Origin: Archegozetes longisetosus
Lineage: Eukaryota; Arthropoda; Arachnida; Sarcoptiformes; Trhypochthoniidae
Assembly (NCBI GenBank): GCA_018873245.2
Contig: JAEMBT020000009.1
Span: 310,001 to 374,000, forward strand
Length of the DNA stretch: 64,000 nt
Reading direction: 5' to 3'
Made by a program: the position numbers and the translations under genes. This document shows positions 58,253 through 64,000 of this stretch, piece by piece; position 1 is the first letter of the stretch, and each line of letters starts with the position of its first letter. The notes under the pieces are model-generated. The model was not told where the DNA came from. It searched no databases and saw only the letters and a program-made list of their open reading frames with translations.

Positions 58253-61145
58253 TTAAATAAACCACTTAAACACAATAACAGCTCCAGTAAAATACATGAA
58301 GATATAAGCAAAACTTGAGATAAATCCAAAAATTACTGGAAAATAAGTTAAATTCCAACCTCTGAAAGCGATGTATCTCATACTTTCTATGGGGCAGGTA
58401 AGCGGTAAAAAATAGCTGATAAACTTCATCAGTTGTGGCATCGATTCTATGGGCCAAAAGACTCCACAAGTAACCCATGTCGGAAATATGATACCCATTC
58501 CAATGATAAACGCATATATCTTATCGCGAAGTATGGATGCGATAAAGAGACCAAGTGTTATACCAGAAACTCCTTGAAGATATACAATAGCAGTCACTTC
58601 CCAAAGAGCACCGTGATTTGGCATTTGCCATATATAGAAAGTTGTGAATATCATTAGAAGTACTTCGATTGTTAAAATACATAATTGCATAAATAAATGA
58701 GCAAATAATATTTCAAGCGGTTTGACACCAGCTATAAGACTACGTTCAAGTAATCCAGATTCGTGTTCGTCGATCAATGTTAATGCAGCCAAAACGAATG
58801 GTGCAAAGAATATTAAAGCTATTACCTATTGATTCAATTTTGGAAAATGATTATTAAATCAACGAATGGTACAATAATTAATAATAACGTACCACTCCTG
58901 GAGCCATAAAATCTTGAACTGAAGGGTTTATAGTACCATAAATTACTTCTTGTGGCTGAATCGGTAATGTAACGACATTTGGATTATATCCTAATTTTGT
59001 TAAATAGTTTTGCACAAAATTTATAAATGACTGTCCAATCGATTTGATTAAGTTCACACTAATGACAGCATTAGACATGTCAGGATATAGTTTAACATTG
59101 CTGCATTCAACCACATTATCCCTTGCATATCCTCCTTTACGGATACGAATTTTTAAGCATCTCGAAAAGTTAGAAGACAATGAAACAGCAGTCCAAGCCT
59201 TACCATCGATTACAGAATTAATAGCAGATTCTACTGTTTTGTGTTTACTCTATTAAACATAAAAATCATATGAAAACAATTAAAATCATGAACATTATAT
59301 TTAGATATGATTGAATAGTAGAGTGACAAGATTTCACTGTGTTGGTTCCAGAGGTTCATTTCGGAACTGTTAAAAGATCAAAAGGTAAACCAAATCATCG
59401 TTTGTCAGACTTTTCCATTTTTCAAAAAAATGGTTAAGAAAGAGGTTTTGAAGGATTGTTCGATACTAATGATATCTTATCCATTTAAGCACATCTAGAC
59501 ACCCTATTAATTGTATAAAATATTATTGAAACCTGAATTATTGTGTGGTTATCCAAAGAATCAAGAAGATTTTGAGTAATAATTGGAGGGCTCTCTCCAT
59601 TATAAATTGCTATATTGAGAGCTCGCGGATCTTTTCCAACTGATAAATAAAAGATTGACAACTCAAGTGATGGTAATAAATATGCCACAAACAAAATAGG
59701 ATTTCCTTTAATTTTATTCCATATTCTCAAAAATATGGCCCAAACTCTAAACCAACTGAAGAAGTAACTTAAATCTCGCGAATTATACAATTTTTTACCA
59801 CTTTTTCGATCAGTTTCATGATAAACGAACTCATCAGAAGGCGTTTGGTTGATATTGTTATTACAATCTTTAGAATAAACCTCGACCTCTTGTGTTTCCC
59901 CTGAATCGTTGATTTCGCAGAGTTTTAAAAAGACTTCCTCTAACGTACGACTGTGATATTTTTTTATTAATACTTCTGGATTTTCTTCAGCTAATAGTCT
60001 TCCTCCACGCATGAGACCAACTGTTTCGGAACCTCGTGCTTCTTCAATGTAATGAGTCGTTATTATAATCTAAGGAAAGTTTGATTAGTGATCACACTAC
60101 ATTAAATTGAAAGACAAACTTACAGTCATTCCTTGTTCGCGACACAACTGTTGTAAGTAAATCCAAATTCTTTGTCTCAAAAGAGGATCGACTCCAACTG
60201 TAACCACAAATTCACTTAATTTAGTTTATGAGAAAATAGTAAGCCATGGCACTCATTAGAAAATCTAATACCTGTAGGTTCATCGAGTATTAACAGTTGT
60301 GGACAATGTATTAATGCAGCTGATAAAGAAACACGTTTTTGTTGGCCACCACTTAATTGCTTTATTGGTCTTGTTTTCGGTGGTAAGCTAAGAAATTCTA
60401 TCAAAAAGTCGATTTTGTTGTTGATTTCTGTTTCGTTCATATTATACAAGCGACCGAAATATAGAAGTGTCTCTTCAATACTAATTTCACCAAAAAGTGC
60501 CAATTCTTGAGGCATATATCCAACTCCGGGACCTTTTGATGCAAAAGAGCAAAATATTTTATTCACATTGAATTAACTGATAATGAAGTGAATATTTTCA
60601 TAATTATTCAAATTAATACCTGGAACTGTACTTTCTGTTGTTTGGGGTTTAACACCAAATACACGAACTTCACCAGAACTAGGCTGAAGACGACCCAAAA
60701 TGCACTTTAATAAAGTTGTTTTTCCACAACCACTCGAACCGAGTAAGGCATAGATATTGCCCTTAATAACTTTAACCGAACAGTTTTCTAATACTTTATT
60801 AGTCTTTTCTTTTCCCAGAGCAAACTTTTTATAAGAAAAGTTTAAATTATGCACACGTACAGCATATGATTTGAGGTCCTCGTTCTCTGGTATCTTCCTA
60901 TTTTGGTTAAAGTTATCGCTAATAGAAAGCTTTCCGGTGACATCATTTTCTGACTTTTCTAAAATCGTTTCTTTATATCCATCATCCAATGAATTGCTAT
61001 CAACTGATTTAGTTTGATTAGAGTCTTGACCAAAAGCGTAGACAGAATCGCATTTGGCATATGATAAAGCGATTGCATATTTACTTCGATCTATGGCCAA
61101 AACGCTACTTAACTTGTCGTTAACAACACCGAAATTGACGTGCAT
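58253..61145 (-). CDS. ABCH-type ABC half transporter, copy C
   Basis: Six exons, 61145-60620, 60532-60272, 60197-60124, 60069-59533, 59249-58893 and 58825-58253, encode 775 aa, one residue shorter than copy A in the Asn-rich linker after the NBD. All ATPase motifs are intact (GSSGCGKT, LSGGQ, LLILDEPT, H-loop TTH), as is the ABC-2 membrane domain. The first exon and 5' flank are nearly identical to copy A, while the last exon and 3' flank group with copy B (for example LLERSLIAGVKPLE against LLDRSLVAGVRPLE in A). This mosaic points to gene conversion. In intron 4 and the adjoining end of exon 4 it is the odd one out. Probably functional. Confidence 0.92.
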
Positions 61146-62074
61146 TTTCAAACCGAAGTATTATATTATAATTCGTAAACTATATCGATGTCAAACTCAA
61201 ATATAAACGAAAAATTTCTAATTGTGTAACTTATGTTTAAAGCGGCAGAACAAAATGATTCAATGACTTATAAAAGGAAAATTTGATTTAAGATTTATAG
61301 TTATAATTTAAAAACAATTCTTATAGTTCTGCCATATAAGGAAAAAGTGTTGAAATTTAGCAAAGACTAAAAATGTAATTTGTCCGGAGAAAGTTAATTA
61401 TCTAGTTTAAATAGTTTAAAATTTATCCGTAAACAAAATGTTTCATAAGACAACTTAAGAATACGCAAGCATTTAACTAAGGAAATAGAAATACCTTGCG
61501 AGGCAACTTAAATGAAAGTAATTGGTTTGTTCAACGTTTAGCGTTATGTTTTCCTTCATAGACTACAACTTGTTTAGAAATGACACATCAAAAATTTGAC
61601 TAAGCTAATTAATTTATTCAAGCTTTCACTATTATATCATTTATTGAATATCTGCTTAATATAGAACTAGAAAGCATTTAAACTCATTAAACAATTAACT
61701 TGTATAATATCAGCAAATAGTTTCATTTTAGTTGGTTATTAGCTAATTGCACTATTCAGATCTTATAACAATAACTTTATTAAGTCGTCAAACAAAACCT
61801 TAAACAAGAGTTGATTATATGCTATAGTTGAACAAATTTTCGGCACAGGTAATGATATACAAAGTTTGATAAATGAAATTATGTAAATAAATAAGCCTAT
61901 TGAATTCACTATTATTTTCCGTTTATTAGGCATGGATTCATTCTATAATTTAAGTTAAATCCACGTGAGACGTCCTCTTGATTTGTTACAAATCTGGCAA
62001 ATATGGGACCACTGCTGTTATCTGTTTCAGTGTGTTTATAAGTAATAATATTTAATATCGAAATAAAGAGCAAG
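61146..62074. other. 5' flank of ABC copy C and end of the duplication
   Basis: Identical to copy A up to about 61266, then diverged. Duplicated sequence ends around 61815. A TTTATT at 61922-61927 could be the polyadenylation signal (minus strand) of the CUB gene. Confidence 0.45.
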
Positions 62075-63925
62075 TTACAAGTTTATTAAAATAGTACCGA
62101 AGACTTCTGAGTTTATCGTAGGGTTCGGTGATTCGGGATATAATTGTGCATTGAGTCGTGAACCACATAAACGTACATTATTTAGTATTAAATAATCATC
62201 TGTACACTCATAAGGTCCAGCACCAGCCTCTTCTGGTCCAACCTCCTGGCTGTTTGCAGTTATGTTAAAATAAATAGAGTGATTTAAGTACTGACTGTTA
62301 GAATTTATAGTAGGAATTTGTTGATCAGATAAGTCTCGATTCGGTACCACATATGTAATCGTACAAAAGCCTTGCTCTTTACGAAAGCATATCGTATAGT
62401 CTAAACTGTTTAGATATCCAGCCGCTGAAGGATTGAACAGTTCGTAGTTGAACGAACGAAAGTTTCCCTGAACTCCAGTATAATATTGCAGACAATTAGG
62501 TGGTGCTATTCAAACAGTTGAAAAAGTAAAATAATTATTGTAAGACGATATTGATAATGAACAGGAATATGATAGAGGATTCAATACCTTTGTGAGGACT
62601 CAGACAACTTATTTGCGTGACACGCTACCGGAAACAAAACTTTAGATAAGTTTTTAGATCTATAATTTCTTAGGAGTTGATAATATAAATAAAAATCAAA
62701 CCGTTATAAATGAGCATACATTAGATAATACACTTGATTCTCGTAATGAATTTTTGTATGACTAGTTAGTTATTATTCTTGAAAAAAGTTAAGCAAATTA
62801 GGTTAAAACGAATTACGTCTGACTGCTATTGTATTTTGATTTGATTGAGAGAAAAGTAGTTCTAAAGTGTGTCATTAATGAAATTTAGCTGATTAAAGTC
62901 ACGTTATTTCTATAATTACATAAAATCACATTAAGTTTAATGAAAAGTTTTCTTATGCAGCACAATAAAGTTTAATTAACTTATTGGTTGGACAATAAAT
63001 TTAAACAAACTTCTAAAGAAAATCTGTAGCTTGTTCTAATTTATACCAAACAAAAATTAAATAAAATCGAGTAAGGTTTTTAAAATGGAATGACTTACTA
63101 TGTCGAAAGAACGGTTTCTTTTTCCGAAAGTTAGAATACTTAAAGTTATCGGTGTGTAAACGTTACTTATTTCCATATATACTTCGAAATGATTTAAAAG
63201 TATGTCAATTTAAATGAAAATTAATCAATAAAAACAGATTGACATACAATGTTGTCCTGTATTGCATCCACAAAGAGCTGGTATAACGTTGTTTTGTGAT
63301 TGTCCGCTAATAATAAACCTATCGGTGTCACAATTTCCTGCGTTCGGTGGCCACAAGTCGAAGACCAAAAAATCAAGTCTCAGCTGACAGATATCACGTC
63401 TAAGTGGCTGAACAGTTACAGAACAGATTCTTGAATCTGCGAACGATGTCGGAGAGTTGGGATTCCGAAAATATGTCCCATTTTGTAATATAGTTGCTCC
63501 ACATGTCACCTGAACTAATGAGTTAATAAGATAATTTATTAATCGATATTTTCCTTCTCTCTGAACAAATCAAAATCTCACAGAGACAACAAATTCCAAC
63601 TGGAATTCCGGTGTTTTGCCATTGATCGCTAGGTGAACCGATGTTCACTTCTGGGCTATTAATAACAGACTGTTGTGTTACATAACAAGTACCCGACGGT
63701 CGTCCACCGCGACCAATGCATTCGACTGCGTTTGCCACACAAATACCCGTTCGATTTCCATCAGTAGTGGGACAATCACTGATTGGATAATAGTCACGGT
63801 AACTTTGTGAAAATAAATAGTGACCCAATCTTGACGGAAAGAGACTGTGTTGAGGATATGATGACTGTTGACCGTATGACCCTGTTGTGATGTGCTCTGA
63901 ATGTTTGACCAATAATTCCAAAGTT
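62075..63925 (-). CDS. CUB-domain secreted protein, 3' part (5' end outside the window)
   Basis: Exons in transcript order are 63925-63582, 63514-63248, 63181-63099, 62624-62588 and 62505-62075, with phases 1, 1, 0 and 1 all consistent. The first exon here has no in-frame ATG and appears to start at an acceptor, so upstream exons lie beyond 64000. The product has a cysteine-rich lead (GICVANAVECIGRGGRPSGT to GICC), a first CUB domain (FQVTCGATILQNGTYFRNP, DICQLRLDF, ALCGCNTGQH) finishing with RVTQISC, and a second CUB-like domain (PPNCLQYYTG, FRSFNYELFNP, ICFRKEQGFC) to the stop. Tandem CUB proteins of this layout are common, mostly uncharacterised arthropod secreted proteins. The 37-bp exon 62624-62588 is small but is required to join the flanking phases. 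Confidence 0.85.
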
Positions 63926-64000
63926 CTTTGAAATAATCAGAAATTAGGTTTAAGTGAATCAAGTGAATCCAAGACAGTGGATAAATGTACAAATTTAATT

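Noticed and set aside
1-64000. CRISPR arrays, bacterial operons or prophage.
   Set aside because: Spliced genes, poly(A) signals and transposon types are all eukaryotic; the regular repeats found are coding repeats, microsatellites or transposon arms.

Overview
The window is AT-rich eukaryotic nuclear DNA with small, phase-consistent GT-AG introns (mostly 60-270 bp), secreted and membrane protein families typical of arthropods, and many DNA-transposon remnants. The LRR protein like the luciferase-associated subunit, the CUB-domain protein, the GMC oxidoreductase and the expanded ABCH-type transporters fit a chelicerate, probably an acariform mite. That placement is inference from gene content; no rRNA or mitochondrial marker is present.

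Layout. 1-2.5 kb: no gene seen. 2.47-4.9 kb (+): Kekkon-like LRR/Ig transmembrane protein. 4.9-10.4 kb: no gene seen. 10.6-16.7 kb (+): two tandem secreted glycine-rich proteins with matching first exons and promoters; the second ends in a Cu/Zn superoxide dismutase fold that has lost its copper ligands, and a tRNA-derived SINE sits exactly on its last splice acceptor. 19.7-21.4 kb (+): secreted LRR protein. 22.0-26.7 kb (-): GMC oxidoreductase lacking the first catalytic histidine, with nested transposons in its large intron. 29.04-29.27 kb (+): small Met-rich ORF. 29.6-32.5, 48.4-51.3 and 58.3-61.1 kb (all -): three copies of one ABCH-type half transporter, the middle one frameshifted. Copies A and B also carry a tiny two-exon secreted-peptide gene upstream (34.35 and 52.08 kb). 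62.1-63.9 kb (-): 3' part of a CUB-domain gene that runs off the right edge.

Between 33 and 58 kb the DNA is mostly mobile elements: hAT-like, Tc1/mariner-like and foldback elements, a LINE fragment and several nested insertions. Many have readable terminal inverted repeats (TIRs), target-site duplications (TSDs), or an empty site in a paralogous segment. The ABC copies are a recent segmental duplication in which different parts group differently (A with C, A with B, B with C), suggesting gene conversion. No pathway links all genes; the common themes are cell-surface or secreted proteins and detoxification or lipid export. All exon structures were worked out by hand from splice signals, frame continuity and family resemblance.
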